A stretch of DNA of 64,000 bases from Clostridium sp. (GTDB lineage Bacteria > Bacillota > Clostridia > Clostridiales > Clostridiaceae), in NCBI GenBank assembly GCA_031292145.1, contig JARLHR010000206.1, forward strand, positions 1 through 64,000, in the 5' to 3' direction. Positions within the stretch are counted from its first letter, which is position 1, and every line of letters begins with the position of its first letter. The notes below the pieces were generated by a model, which was not told where the DNA came from, searched no databases, and worked only from the letters and a program-made list of their open reading frames with translations. Of the stretch, positions 8,638 through 17,422 are shown piece by piece. Position numbers and translations under genes: made by a program.

Positions 8638-10446
8638 ATGATAAATGTAGCTTTGCTTGGTAATCCTAACGTAGGGAAAACCACATTATATAATGCACTT
8701 ACAGGTTCAAATCAATATGTGGGAAATTGGCCGGGTGTAACAGTAGATAAAAAAGAAGGATATCTTTTCGAAGATATTAAAATTGTAGATTTGCCAGGAA
8801 TATATGCTATGGATACTTTTTCAAATGAAGAAAAGGTATCAAAAAAATTTCTAGAAGAGGGCGATGTAGATTTGATTTTAAATATCGTAGATGCCTCAAA
8901 TCTCAATAGAAATTTATACCTTACAACTCAGCTTAAGCAATTTAATAAGCCCATAATATTGGCATTAAATATGATCGATGTTTGCGAGAATAAGGGAATA
9001 GTAATTGATTATAATAAATTATCAAAAGAACTTGATGTAGAAGTTATTCCTATAATAGCAGGGAAAAATATAGGAATTGACAAAATTAAAGAAAGATTAA
9101 AAAAAGGAAGCTTTAAAAAGTCTGTAAATTCTAGTAAATATGATTTTCATTCTGAAAAGGAAGCATATAAGTTTATTGAAAATGTATTAGATAAATGTGT
9201 CTCAATAAGTGAAAATAAAGATAAGAATACAACAGAAAAAATTGATAAATTTGTATTACATCCAATTCTTGCGTATCCAATTTTTATTAGTTTAATGGCA
9301 TTAATGTTTCAATTAACTTTTTCTTGGGTTGGACAACCTATTTCAGATTTACTTGATACAATTTTAAATGATTATATTATACCATATTCACAAAATCTTT
9401 TATCTGGTACTTCGTCTTGGTTTAGTTCATTAATTGTAGATGGAATAATTTCTGGCGTTGGAGGAATTATAGTATTGTTACCGATAATTTTAGTGTTATT
9501 TATATGTATTACCATATTAGAAGATAGTGGATATATGGCAAGAGTAGCATTTATGATGGATAAGTTAATGAGGAAGATGGGTCTTTCAGGTAAGGCATTT
9601 ATTCCTATGATAATAGGATTTGGATGTACAGTACCAGCAATAATGACAGCTAGAACGTTGGAGAGTGAAAAAGATAGAAAGCTTACAGCTTTACTTGTAC
9701 CGTTTATGTCATGTAATGCAAGATTACCTGTTTATACAGTTTTTGCAGCAGTATTTTTTAAGTCTCATAGGGGACTAGCCGTATCATCACTGTATTTATT
9801 AGGAATAATAGTTGCATTTTTTCTAGGAATTATGTTTAAAAATACTTATTTTAAGAAAGATGAAGAACCTTTCATAATAGAAATTCCAGAATACAAAATG
9901 CCAAAAATATCTTCAGTATATAAACAAACATTAGATAAAGCTAATGGCTTTTTGAAGAAGGCTGCTACTTTGATATTTGCAATGAGTGTAGTAGTATGGT
10001 TTTTATCTAACTTTAACTTTAATGGTATGGTAAATCATGTTGACAATAGCTTATTAGCTAGTATTGGAAATGTCATCTCACCATTATTTAGTCCACTAGG
10101 GTTTGGCAATTGGCAGTCAGCAGTATCATTACTTTCAGGACTTCTTGCAAAGGAATCAGTTTTAGCTTCAATGCAGGTAATTTATGCAGGAGATTTACCT
10201 AGTGTTTTGCCTCAGCATTTTACAAGTATTTCAGCTTACGCATTTTTAGTATTCGTACTGCTATATACTCCATGTATTTCTGCTGTTGGTACCATGAAAA
10301 AAGAGTATGGAGCAAAATTAACATCCTTTTCAGTATTTTTCCAACTATCAGTTGCGTGGATTGCTGCATTCTTAGTATTTAATATAGGAACTTTAGTTAT
10401 TAATATTAGCCATTCTGTTTTTAGGTTCAACAACTTGTTCTTTTAA
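8638..10446 (+). CDS. feoB: Ferrous iron transporter FeoB
   Basis: FeoB imports Fe2+ across the membrane under control of an N-terminal GTPase. The G motifs are all visible: GNPNVGKTTLYN (G1), a G2 threonine in NWPGVTV, DLPGIYA (G3) and NMID (G4). The membrane part carries two Gate-type repeats (ILVLFICITILEDSGYMARVAF and MSCNARLPVYT). At 602 residues it is slightly shorter than E. coli FeoB and typical of clostridial forms. It forms an operon with feoA and the small cysteine-rich protein downstream. Confidence 0.95.
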   Translation: MINVALLGNPNVGKTTLYNALTGSNQYVGNWPGVTVDKKEGYLFEDIKIVDLPGIYAMDTFSNEEKVSKKFLEEGDVDLILNIVDASNLNRNLYLTTQLKQFNKPIILALNMIDVCENKGIVIDYNKLSKELDVEVIPIIAGKNIGIDKIKERLKKGSFKKSVNSSKYDFHSEKEAYKFIENVLDKCVSISENKDKNTTEKIDKFVLHPILAYPIFISLMALMFQLTFSWVGQPISDLLDTILNDYIIPYSQNLLSGTSSWFSSLIVDGIISGVGGIIVLLPIILVLFICITILEDSGYMARVAFMMDKLMRKMGLSGKAFIPMIIGFGCTVPAIMTARTLESEKDRKLTALLVPFMSCNARLPVYTVFAAVFFKSHRGLAVSSLYLLGIIVAFFLGIMFKNTYFKKDEEPFIIEIPEYKMPKISSVYKQTLDKANGFLKKAATLIFAMSVVVWFLSNFNFNGMVNHVDNSLLASIGNVISPLFSPLGFGNWQSAVSLLSGLLAKESVLASMQVIYAGDLPSVLPQHFTSISAYAFLVFVLLYTPCISAVGTMKKEYGAKLTSFSVFFQLSVAWIAAFLVFNIGTLVINISHSVFRFNNLFF

Positions 10447-10503
10447 GTTATTTCAGATTTAATACTTATTACTAATTTTTTTATTATAAGAAGGTGATAT
10501 TAA

Positions 10504-10662
10504 ATGATGGAAATGATAGTTGCTACAATAATAGTAGCTTTAGCTGGATATATAATATTTAGATCTTTAAAGAATTCGTCAAAGGGAAAATGTAATTGTG
10601 GATGTAGTGGATGCAAAGCAGAAAAGATTTGCTCAGACAAAAATAATATTAAAATCAAATAA
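10504..10662 (+). CDS. FeoB-associated Cys-rich membrane protein
   Basis: A 52-residue protein: one N-terminal membrane helix (MEMIVATIIVALAGYIIF), a short basic stretch, then a cysteine cluster KCNCGCSGCKAEKIC. This is the FeoB-associated Cys-rich family, which commonly follows feoB in Firmicutes and whose exact role is unknown; it may serve as a cytoplasmic Fe2+ acceptor or FeoC-like partner. AGAAGGTGATATTAA precedes the ATG. A longer frame at 10598-10780 that overlaps it is not coding. Confidence 0.88.
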   Translation: MMEMIVATIIVALAGYIIFRSLKNSSKGKCNCGCSGCKAEKICSDKNNIKIK

Positions 10663-10691
10663 AAATTTACTTGAAATTTTTAAATGGTATA

Positions 10692-10729
10692 ATTCCGCTG
10701 AAATTGCTGATATTTTAGTGGAATTTTTT
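10692..10729 (+). terminator. Probable terminator of the feo operon
   Basis: ATTCCGCTGAAAT (10691-10703) pairs with ATTTTAGTGGAAT, followed by TTTTTTTGC. Position directly after the last feo gene supports the call. Confidence 0.75.
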
Positions 10730-10832
10730 TGCTTAAAACTCAAGCGGATTTATAGTATAATAACAAAATACAGCATATGAAAGGATTAACAAAAGAAAAA
10801 GACTATTAATAATGAAAGTAGGAATAGATATC

Positions 10833-11414
10833 ATGAATTATAAAACACATATAAATGGTGGAGCATTAATAGGTTTATATATAAGCTCACAAATACCAAA
10901 TAACCATATTTTATCTGCAAGTATTTTTTTCGGTGGTGCTATCTTAGGAAGTTTACTCCCAGATATTGATCATAAAAATAGTTATATTGGAAAAAAAACA
11001 AAAGGAATATCTAAAGCAATTAACAAAATAGCTGGGCACAGAAAGTTATTTCATGCTCCACTTATATATCTTCTTTTATATTCAATAGTTTTTGGGATGA
11101 TTACATTAAAGTCACTTTTAGTTGGAGTTACCGGTATCTTTTGTGGTATATTATCTCATTTGATTTTAGATAGCTTTACTATCGGGGGCTTACCCTGGTT
11201 TTATCCTTTTAGTAAAAAAAGGTTTTCCTTATGTAATATTAAAACAAATAGTAAATTAGAAGATATCTTATGTGGAATTTTAATCTGTGTTAACATTATT
11301 GTACTACTTGATATGTTTCATATAACTTCTATATTTACATTTACTCAAAATAATAACAGCATAATTAGTCAAGAAATTAAGAACTTTATTTTAAATAATA
11401 AAATACTAATTTAA
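10833..11414 (+). CDS. YdjM/LexA-binding-type metal-dependent hydrolase, membrane protein
   Basis: The protein matches the PF04307 family: N-terminal THINGGALIGLYI, the metal-binding LLPDIDHKNSYIGKK, GHRKLFHAPLIYLLLYS, and HLILDSFTIGGLPWFYPF, with four to five membrane helices. The conserved histidines and aspartates (DIDH, HR...H, H...D) are all present. The family's substrate is unknown; YdjM in E. coli is LexA-regulated, but no SOS box is seen here. The ATG at 10833 has AGTAGGA at good spacing; an upstream in-frame ATG at 10812 would add seven residues. Confidence 0.75.
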   Translation: MNYKTHINGGALIGLYISSQIPNNHILSASIFFGGAILGSLLPDIDHKNSYIGKKTKGISKAINKIAGHRKLFHAPLIYLLLYSIVFGMITLKSLLVGVTGIFCGILSHLILDSFTIGGLPWFYPFSKKRFSLCNIKTNSKLEDILCGILICVNIIVLLDMFHITSIFTFTQNNNSIISQEIKNFILNNKILI

Positions 11415-11420
11415 TATAAA

Positions 11421-11475
11421 GCACAAGAAAGAAAATAATAGACAAGCATACTGATTTATTATTTTCTTTCTTGTG
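11421..11475. repeat. Short intergenic palindrome, may terminate the YdjM gene
   Basis: GCACAAGAAAGAAAATAATAGA is mirrored by TTTATTATTTTCTTTCTTGTG around CAAGCATACTGA. It belongs to the same family as 20911-20972 and 45394-45454. The T-rich right arm could also end transcription. Confidence 0.7.
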
Positions 11476-11476
11476 A

Positions 11477-11520
11477 ATAAAGGAGAGTAGACACTACTAA
11501 ATAATAGTTCTACTCTCCTC
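11477..11520 (-). terminator. Terminator of the DUF1189 gene
   Basis: GGAGAGTAGA and TCTACTCTCC pair around about 18 nt; on the reverse strand the stem is followed by TTTATT. It lies just after the stop of the reverse-strand gene at 11530. Confidence 0.65.
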
Positions 11521-11529
11521 TGCATTTAT

Positions 11530-12327
11530 CTATTGAGTAATATTCATATTTGATTTATCTGTATTTTTAATCTCTTTAAGGGCTAGACTGCAGTATATTA
11601 AGGAAAGAATGTAGAAAAGTACATAGAAATTTTCTATTTCCATACCAGAAATGTTTAATAATGCTTCAAGCAAAAGTGGTAGAGTCATTGCATAGAAACT
11701 TAATGTGCAAGCTCTAGAATAATTAAATTCTATTCCCATAAAAGAACTAATAAATAAACTTAATGGTCCTATTATTGCAAATCCTGCCGCTAAATTAAAA
11801 ACAAAAGAAATTATAGGATTAACTATTAAAAGTACCAGTGGAAAAATAATTTTTAAAAGAAGCAATAATTTTTCAACACTTGTATTTGTAAAGTTTAACT
11901 CACTATAATCTGTTAAGTTTATTGTGAAAATTGTAGTGTAATTTTGCCTATAAATAAGTTCGTTGGAATTCACATAAATACCATCACTGTACGAATCTAA
12001 TGCGGAAGTATTTGTTTTATTAACTGTATCTATTATAAGTATTTCTCCATTATGTTTATAATAAACTGGCTCGCTAGAATCCATAGATAATACACCATTT
12101 TTAAATTCAAAATTAGGAATACTATTAACAAGTGCTTCTTGTATATCTGATGCTTCTGTATTAAATGTATCTATGGTTTTAAAATTAGTTATAGTTGAAA
12201 ATATTAAAGTGACAAGAAAAATATATAAAACAGATTTTCCAAGTCCCTGTACTAAAAATTCCTTATAGGCAGTGAAATCGAAAAAGCTGTATGCAAATTT
12301 ATGCCTAAATCCCATATTGGTTTTCAA
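11530..12327 (-). CDS. DUF1189 family membrane protein
   Basis: This 265-residue protein opens with RHKFAYSFFDFTAYKEFLVQGLGKSVLYIFLVTLI, a first membrane helix, then about 120 extracytoplasmic residues, then three to four C-terminal helices. That is the DUF1189 architecture, found in Firmicutes and sometimes linked to maltodextrin utilisation genes. No function can be assigned here: neighbours are a YdjM-like gene and the divergent que operon. The start at 12327 has AGGAGG upstream. Confidence 0.8.
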   Translation of the reverse strand: MKTNMGFRHKFAYSFFDFTAYKEFLVQGLGKSVLYIFLVTLIFSTITNFKTIDTFNTEASDIQEALVNSIPNFEFKNGVLSMDSSEPVYYKHNGEILIIDTVNKTNTSALDSYSDGIYVNSNELIYRQNYTTIFTINLTDYSELNFTNTSVEKLLLLLKIIFPLVLLIVNPIISFVFNLAAGFAIIGPLSLFISSFMGIEFNYSRACTLSFYAMTLPLLLEALLNISGMEIENFYVLFYILSLIYCSLALKEIKNTDKSNMNITQ

Positions 12328-12395
12328 AGAAAGACCTCCTCAAATATTTTATTCTTGCTAATTATAACATATTCAGCAGAAATACAACAGAAAGT

Positions 12396-12424
12396 TTGCA
12401 TAATTAAATGAAATGTGCTATTAT
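12396..12424 (+). promoter_or_regulatory. Promoter of the queuosine (preQ1) operon
   Basis: TTGCAT (12396-12401), exactly 17 nt, TATTAT (12419-12424). It places the transcript start near 12431, about 55 nt before the riboswitch aptamer. Confidence 0.65.
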
Positions 12425-12485
12425 AAAAATTGTTAAGTAAAACTTCATTATTATGGAAGTTTTAAGGTTTTCAAAAATTAAATAC

Positions 12486-12607
12486 GGACAGTTCATTAAG
12501 ACCATCCTGTCGTTAAACAAAACTAGGCATTATAAATTTTAGATTTATGGGAAATTTAAGGTTAATTTTGTTATGCTAGTTTTAATGTAACAATATTAAC
12601 CTTTTTT
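12486..12607 (+). promoter_or_regulatory. preQ1-I riboswitch with terminator switch
   Basis: The aptamer stem is GACAG (12487-12491) with CTGTC (12507-12511), enclosing a TTC... and C-rich loop, followed by the A-rich tail AAACAAAACTAGG (to 12527) typical of class I preQ1 sensors. Downstream, AAGGTTAATTTTGTTA (12558-12573) pairs with TAACAATATTAACCTT (12588-12603), followed by a U-run: an intrinsic terminator. The alternative is visible too: the aptamer tail AAAACTAGGCA can pair with TGCTAGTTTT (12574-12583) inside the terminator, acting as antiterminator. Ligand binding would lock the tail and favour termination, reducing queDE expression. Confidence 0.85.
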
Positions 12608-12678
12608 ATTGTTCAAAATTAATATAGCCTTTGCTATAGATACTATAAATTGTTAGAACATTATGTGAGGAGAGAAAT

Positions 12679-13107
12679 ATGTTTAAATTAAAAAGTGAAG
12701 TGCAATTTGATATGGCACATTATTTAAGTGGTTATAAAGGAAAGTGCTCAAATATTCACGGGCATAGATATAGATTAATTGTAATGTTAAAAGCAGAAAC
12801 CCTGCATTCAGACGGCCAGCTTAGAGGTATGGTTGATGATTTTTCAAATTTTAAGGACTCATTGAAAGAAATAGAAGAGATTTTTGATCATAAGCTAATA
12901 CTTGAAGATAATGAAGAAGGAAAAGCTTTAGCAAAAAAATTGGAAGAGCTTCCTAATGATTTCGATATATATTTTGTAAATTATAGACCTACAGCTGAAG
13001 AAATGTCTAGAGATATATTTAACAGATTAAAAGCTAAAGGTTTACCAGTATATGAAGTAGAGTTATTTGAAACTCCTAACAATAGTTGTATCTATACAGA
13101 AGATTAG
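12679..13107 (+). CDS. queD: 6-carboxytetrahydropterin synthase QueD
   Basis: QueD converts 7,8-dihydroneopterin triphosphate to 6-carboxy-5,6,7,8-tetrahydropterin, the first committed step to preQ0. The 142-residue protein has the T-fold features AHYLSGYKGKCSNIHGH (nucleophilic cysteine plus the zinc HGH histidines), FDHKLIL, and the substrate-binding NYRPTAEEMSRDIF. It is the first gene after the preQ1 riboswitch, and queE follows after 14 bp with its own ribosome site. Confidence 0.95.
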   Translation: MFKLKSEVQFDMAHYLSGYKGKCSNIHGHRYRLIVMLKAETLHSDGQLRGMVDDFSNFKDSLKEIEEIFDHKLILEDNEEGKALAKKLEELPNDFDIYFVNYRPTAEEMSRDIFNRLKAKGLPVYEVELFETPNNSCIYTED

Positions 13108-13121
13108 ATGGAGGATAAGGC

Positions 13122-13790
13122 ATGTTTAATATTGTTGAAAAATTTTTATCAGTTGATGGAGAAGGTCCAAGTTCAGGTGAATTAGCTACATTTATAAGAT
13201 TTCAAGGATGTAATTTAAGATGTTCTTGGTGCGATACAATTTATTCCTGGGACGAAAGTAGTACTAGTGAAGTATTAAATGCTGAAGAAATTTATAAGTA
13301 TATAAAAGAAAATGAGTCTAGTAATGTTACTTTAACTGGAGGAGAACCTCTTATTCAAAAAAATATAGATGAACTTTTAGAATTGCTAAGCAAGGATGAT
13401 GGGTTAACAATTCATATAGAAACTAATGGTGCTGTTGATATTGAGCCATTTAAAAAAAGACATACCCAAAAAAATATAAGTTACATAGTAGATTTTAAAC
13501 TTCCAAGTAGCAATATGACAAAACAAATGAATTTAAATAATTTAAATATTGTGGAGAGTTCAGATGTATATAAATTTGTGATAGGAAGTAATGAAGATTT
13601 ACAAATAGCCTATGATATTATAAGTAAACATGATTTGACTTCTAAATGCTTAGTTTATTTCAGTCCTGTATCGGGAAATATAGATATGCAGGAAATCGTT
13701 GAATTTATGAAAGCCAAAACATTGAATAAAGTTAGATTACAAATCCAGCTTCATAAAATTATTTGGGATAAAAATGCAAGAGGAGTTTAG
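13122..13790 (+). CDS. queE: 7-carboxy-7-deazaguanine synthase QueE
   Basis: QueE is a radical-SAM enzyme that contracts the QueD product to 7-carboxy-7-deazaguanine. The minimal CxxxCxxC motif FQGCNLRCSWCDT is near residue 27, preceded by FLSVDGEGPSSGELATF, and the GGEPL motif lies near residue 70. The 222-residue size is normal. It lies 14 bp after queD in the riboswitch-controlled operon. Confidence 0.95.
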   Translation: MFNIVEKFLSVDGEGPSSGELATFIRFQGCNLRCSWCDTIYSWDESSTSEVLNAEEIYKYIKENESSNVTLTGGEPLIQKNIDELLELLSKDDGLTIHIETNGAVDIEPFKKRHTQKNISYIVDFKLPSSNMTKQMNLNNLNIVESSDVYKFVIGSNEDLQIAYDIISKHDLTSKCLVYFSPVSGNIDMQEIVEFMKAKTLNKVRLQIQLHKIIWDKNARGV

Positions 13791-13893
13791 GTACAATAAT
13801 AGAGTGTTTTGTTTATATCTAATTTAGATTGAGCATATTTTAAATATGCAATATGCAGTTAGAAAAGGTTTAAAGATGTGAGGAGGCTTTAAT

Positions 13894-14487
13894 ATGCCAA
13901 AAAAGATAGATACTAATAAGATAGAGGAATGTATAAGAGAAATTATAATTGCATTAGGAGATGACCCTAATAGAGAAGGATTATTAGATACTCCAAAAAG
14001 AGTTTCTAAAATGTATGAAGAAGTTTTCGAAGGAATGACTCTTACAAATGAAGAAATAGCAGAGATGTTTGGTACTACTTTTGAAAATGAAGAATACATT
14101 TCTGAAACATATAATAATATGGTTGTCGTGAAAGAGATTCCAATTCATAGCTACTGCGAGCATCATTTAGCACTAATGTATAATATGAAAGTTTCAGTCG
14201 TATATATACCTAGAGAAAAAATAATTGGATTAAGTAAAATTTCAAGAATAGCAGACATGGTAGGCAGAAGACTTCAACTTCAAGAACGAATTGGCAGCGA
14301 TATTGCAGAAATTGTTTCTATGGCTACGGGTAGTACTGATGTTGGTGTACTAATTACTGGTGAGCACGGATGCATGACTTCAAGAGGAATTAAAAAACCT
14401 GGTACGGTTACTACTACTACCACGTTTATAGGAAAACTACAAACTAATGATATGTTAAGGCAAGAAGCCTTGTTAATTATGAAATAG
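13894..14487 (+). CDS. folE: GTP cyclohydrolase I
   Basis: FolE turns GTP into 7,8-dihydroneopterin triphosphate, feeding both folate and queuosine synthesis; here its position between queE and queC assigns it to preQ1 supply. The 197-residue protein carries the zinc ligands Cys-His-His-Cys ([12 protein letters not shown] and EHGCMTSRG), [12 protein letters not shown]-type helix ([18 protein letters not shown]) and RLQLQERI near the C-terminus, so it is the zinc-dependent type IA. The ATG is preceded by GAGGAGG. Confidence 0.95.
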   Translation: MPKKIDTNKIEECIREIIIALGDDPNREGLLDTPKRVSKMYEEVFEGMTLTNEEIAEMFGTTFENEEYISETYNNMVVVKEIPIHSYCEHHLALMYNMKVSVVYIPREKIIGLSKISRIADMVGRRLQLQERIGSDIAEIVSMATGSTDVGVLITGEHGCMTSRGIKKPGTVTTTTTFIGKLQTNDMLRQEALLIMK

Positions 14488-14490
14488 TTA

Positions 14491-14651
14491 AGGCACATGA
14501 GAATAAATAACAAGTCCAAAGCTGCCATGACTATTTTTCATCAGGCAAGGAAGTAAAGAGCCATCATAGCGGGCCTATTATGGCATTTTGCTGACGCAGG
14601 ATGATGGAAAACAGACTGGCAGATGGACTTGTTATTTTTTTGATTGTGCCT
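14491..14651. repeat. 161-bp long hairpin element between folE and queC
   Basis: Ends AGGCACATGAGAATAAATAACAAGTCC and GGACTTGTTATTTTTTTGATTGTGCCT are near-perfect inverted repeats of the same type as the short palindrome family. The interior continues the pairing (GCTGCCA / TGGCAGA, TTTTTCATCA / TGATGGAAAA, GCCATCATA / TATTATGGC), so the whole element folds into one long hairpin. It splits the que operon and may carry a transcription stop. Confidence 0.75.
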
Positions 14652-14692
14652 AAATCAGTTAACTTTGTATATATAAATGGGAGGAATTTAAT

Positions 14693-15349
14693 ATGAATAA
14701 AAAGGCTGTTGTTGTATTTAGTGGTGGTCAAGATTCTACTACTTGTTTATTTTGGGCTCTTAAGGAATTTGATGAGGTAATTGCTGTTACATTCAATTAT
14801 AATCAAAAACATAAACAAGAAATAGAATGTGCAACTAATATTGCTAAGGAATTAGGTTTAGAACATCATGTACTTGATATGGCATTGCTTAATCAATTAG
14901 CACCAAATGCACTTACTAGAGATGATATAGAAATTAAAGCAGGTGAAAATGGTTCATTACCTTCTACTTTTGTTGAAGGACGTAATATGCTATTTTTAAC
15001 TTTCGCTGGTGTATTAGCTAAGGTTAAAGGTGCAAAACATATAGTTACAGGAGTTTGTGAAACAGATTTTAGTGGCTATCCTGATTGCCGAGATATATTC
15101 ATTAAATCTCTAAATGTAACTTTAAATTTAGCTATGGATTATGATTTTGTTGTTCATACACCATTAATGTGGATAGATAAAGCTGAAACATGGAAAATGG
15201 CAGATAGCTTTGGAAAATTAGATTATATTAGAGAGAAAACTCTTACTTGTTATAATGGTGTTATTGGAGATGGATGTGGAGACTGTCCAGCTTGTAAACT
15301 TAGAAAAAAAGGATTAGATAATTATCTACAAAGTAAAAATAACAATTAA
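14693..15349 (+). CDS. queC: 7-cyano-7-deazaguanine synthase QueC
   Basis: QueC uses ATP and ammonia to convert 7-carboxy-7-deazaguanine to preQ0. The PP-loop [15 protein letters not shown] is at residues 10-24, [10 protein letters not shown] in the middle, and a C-terminal zinc site [19 protein letters not shown] with four cysteines. The 218-residue length is standard. A hairpin element separates it from folE, so it may have separate transcription. Confidence 0.95.
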   Translation: MNKKAVVVFSGGQDSTTCLFWALKEFDEVIAVTFNYNQKHKQEIECATNIAKELGLEHHVLDMALLNQLAPNALTRDDIEIKAGENGSLPSTFVEGRNMLFLTFAGVLAKVKGAKHIVTGVCETDFSGYPDCRDIFIKSLNVTLNLAMDYDFVVHTPLMWIDKAETWKMADSFGKLDYIREKTLTCYNGVIGDGCGDCPACKLRKKGLDNYLQSKNNN

Positions 15350-15438
15350 GTTAATTGTTAAATATACAGTGTTGATTGAAAGATATATTATAAAAATTGT
15401 TAAGAATAAAAATAAATTTTATATAAGAGGAGAAAATC

Positions 15439-15942
15439 ATGAGCGAAAGTGGAAGAAAATCTAAAGAACTTGAAGGAATAAGCTTACTAGGAAATCAAGG
15501 AGTAAAATATGACTATGGATATAATCCTGAGGTTCTAGAAGTTTTCGACAATAAACATCCAGATAACGATTATTTTGTAAAATTTAATTGTCCAGAATTT
15601 ACAAGTCTTTGTCCAATTACTGGGCAACCGGATTTTGCAACTATTTATATAAGTTATATTCCTAATATAAAGATGGTTGAAAGCAAATCATTAAAATTAT
15701 ATTTATTTAGTTTTAGAAATCATGGAGATTTCCATGAGGATTGCATGAATGTAATAATGAAGGACTTAATAAAACTTATGGACCCTAAATATATTGAAGT
15801 TTGGGGCAAATTTACCCCAAGAGGAGGAATAAGCATCGATCCATATTGCAATTATGGAATGAAAGGAACTAAATTTGAAGAAATGGCAAACTACAGAATG
15901 ATGAATCATGATATGTATCCAGAAAAGGTTGACAATAGATAA
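15439..15942 (+). CDS. queF: NADPH-dependent preQ0 reductase QueF
   Basis: QueF reduces the nitrile of preQ0 to the aminomethyl of preQ1, the last step before insertion into tRNA by Tgt. The 167-residue unimodular form has the catalytic cysteine and aspartate in [17 protein letters not shown], the QueF signature [21 protein letters not shown], and [11 protein letters not shown] near the C-terminus. It completes the preQ1 route queDE-folE-queCF in one cluster. The product of this pathway is the predicted ligand of the riboswitch upstream of queD. Confidence 0.95.
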   Translation: MSESGRKSKELEGISLLGNQGVKYDYGYNPEVLEVFDNKHPDNDYFVKFNCPEFTSLCPITGQPDFATIYISYIPNIKMVESKSLKLYLFSFRNHGDFHEDCMNVIMKDLIKLMDPKYIEVWGKFTPRGGISIDPYCNYGMKGTKFEEMANYRMMNHDMYPEKVDNR

Positions 15943-15947
15943 TTTGA

Positions 15948-16074
15948 GTAGGTAAGAGGTAAGAACTAAGAGTTGAGGAAGAAAAGTCTGCGGCTTTTCA
16001 TAATAATGTTTTAATCAAAAAATCCTTTTAGGATTTTATCCTCACCTCTTATCTCTTACTTATTACCTCTTAAC
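15948..16074. repeat. Inverted repeat element between queF and the BaiN-like gene
   Basis: GTAAGAGGTAAGAACTAAGAG followed by TTGAGGA (left arm 15948-15979) is imperfectly mirrored by TCCTCACCTCTTATCTCTTAC and TTATTACCTCTTAAC (right arm 16039-16074). A small inner hairpin AAATCCTTTTAGGATTTT lies beside the right arm. It resembles a MITE or repetitive palindrome and is unrelated in sequence to the AGGCATATTC family. Confidence 0.6.
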
Positions 16075-16099
16075 TAAAAAAGATGGGTGGTTTTAAAAG

Positions 16100-17317
16100 T
16101 TGAGTAAAGTTATTGTTATAGGAGCAGGCCCAGCTGGTATGATGGCTGCATTGCAAGCTTCAAAAAAGCATGATGTTATATTATTAGATGGAAATGAAAG
16201 ACTAGGTAAGAAACTTTTTATAACTGGTAAGGGAAGATGTAATGTAACTAATGCAAAAGACATATCAGAATTTTTTGATTATATACCAGGTAATCCTCAT
16301 TTTTTATATAGTTCATTATATAGTTTTACAAATAATGATACTATGGAATTTTTTGAAAATGAAGGCATTAAGCTGAAAGTTGAAAGAGGAGATAGAGTAT
16401 TTCCTCTTTCAGATAAATCTTCAGATATTATAAGAGGTTTATCGAATGCATTAAGTAGAACAAATGTTAAAATAAGATTAAATTCTAAGGTAACTAATAT
16501 TAAATTTCAAGACAAAAAAATATTAAGTCTTGAAATAAATAATGAAGAATACTTAAGTGCGGATTATTATATTATTGCAACTGGTGGAGCATCTTATCCT
16601 TTAACCGGTTCAAGAGGTGAAGGACAAAAATTTGCTCAAATGTTAGGGCATAAGATAGTTCAATTAACCCCAGCTCTTGTTCCTATAGAAGTGGTAGATG
16701 AGAAAATAAAGGAGCTTATGGGGTTATCTTTAAAGAATGTAGAAATTAATATCAAAGAAAACGATAAGAAAGAAATTTATAAAAATTTTGGAGAAATGCT
16801 TTTTACTCATTATGGAGTTTCTGGACCTATTGTGTTAAGTGGGAGTAGATTTATTGAAAAAGGGAAAAAATATAGATTGAATATAGATTTAAAACCAGCA
16901 TTAAATTTAGGAGAACTAGATAAGAGAATTCAAAAAGATTTTAGCAAGTATTTAAATAAAGATTTTAAAAATTCTTTAGATGAGTTGTTACCACAAAAAT
17001 TAATACCAGTAATCATTGAAAAGTCTGGAATACCAGAGAATAAAAAAGTAAATGAGATAACAAAAGAAGAAAGAAAGAACTTAGGTAGGATTATTAAAGA
17101 GTTGTCCTTTGACATTAAAGGATTACGACCATTAGATGAAGCTATTGTAACAGTAGGAGGCGTAGATATTAAAGAAATTGATCCATCTACAATGAAATCA
17201 AGAATAGTAAATAATTTATCTTTTGCAGGAGAAGTAATGGATGTAGATGCCTTTACAGGAGGATATAACGTACAAATTGCTTTTTCTACAGGATTTATTG
17301 CTGGAAATAATATTTAG
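16100..17317 (+). CDS. BaiN/HI0933-like NAD(P)/FAD-dependent oxidoreductase
   Basis: A 405-residue flavoprotein of the HI0933 family: N-terminal FAD-binding VIVIGAGPAGMMAALQA, GNERLGKKLFITGKGRCNVTNA, a substrate domain with GEMLFTHYGVSGPIVLSGSR, and the C-terminal VGGVDIKEIDPSTMKS and FAGEVMDVDAFTGGYN. Family members are annotated as aminoacetone-oxidase-like or BaiN bile-acid reductases, but the substrate in non-gut clostridia is unknown. The start is TTG at 16100, with GGGTGG upstream. It is followed by cmk and ispH-rpsA, an arrangement often conserved in clostridia. Confidence 0.88.
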   Translation: MSKVIVIGAGPAGMMAALQASKKHDVILLDGNERLGKKLFITGKGRCNVTNAKDISEFFDYIPGNPHFLYSSLYSFTNNDTMEFFENEGIKLKVERGDRVFPLSDKSSDIIRGLSNALSRTNVKIRLNSKVTNIKFQDKKILSLEINNEEYLSADYYIIATGGASYPLTGSRGEGQKFAQMLGHKIVQLTPALVPIEVVDEKIKELMGLSLKNVEINIKENDKKEIYKNFGEMLFTHYGVSGPIVLSGSRFIEKGKKYRLNIDLKPALNLGELDKRIQKDFSKYLNKDFKNSLDELLPQKLIPVIIEKSGIPENKKVNEITKEERKNLGRIIKELSFDIKGLRPLDEAIVTVGGVDIKEIDPSTMKSRIVNNLSFAGEVMDVDAFTGGYNVQIAFSTGFIAGNNI

Positions 17318-17330
17318 CACATTAAGCACA

Positions 17331-17376
17331 AACAAGAAAATATTTTCTTGTTAGAATTGGTAAAAAATTATATAAT
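17331..17376 (+). promoter_or_regulatory. cmk promoter overlapping a perfect 22-bp palindrome
   Basis: TTGTTA (17348-17353), 17 nt, TATAAT (17371-17376). The -35 box is overlapped by AACAAGAAAAT / ATTTTCTTGTT (17331-17352), a perfect palindrome that could be an operator or a weak bidirectional terminator for the preceding gene. Confidence 0.55.
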
Positions 17377-17422
17377 CTTATAGAAGATATAAATTAAAAG
17401 ATTCAGAAATGGGGAGAAAGTC

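Noticed and set aside
10598-10780. 60-codon frame after feoB
   Set aside because: Overlaps the Cys-rich FeoB partner and the terminator; no ribosome site.
17331-17352. Terminator after the BaiN-like gene
   Set aside because: Perfect palindrome but no U-run, and it overlaps a good -35 box, so it is reported as part of a promoter region instead.
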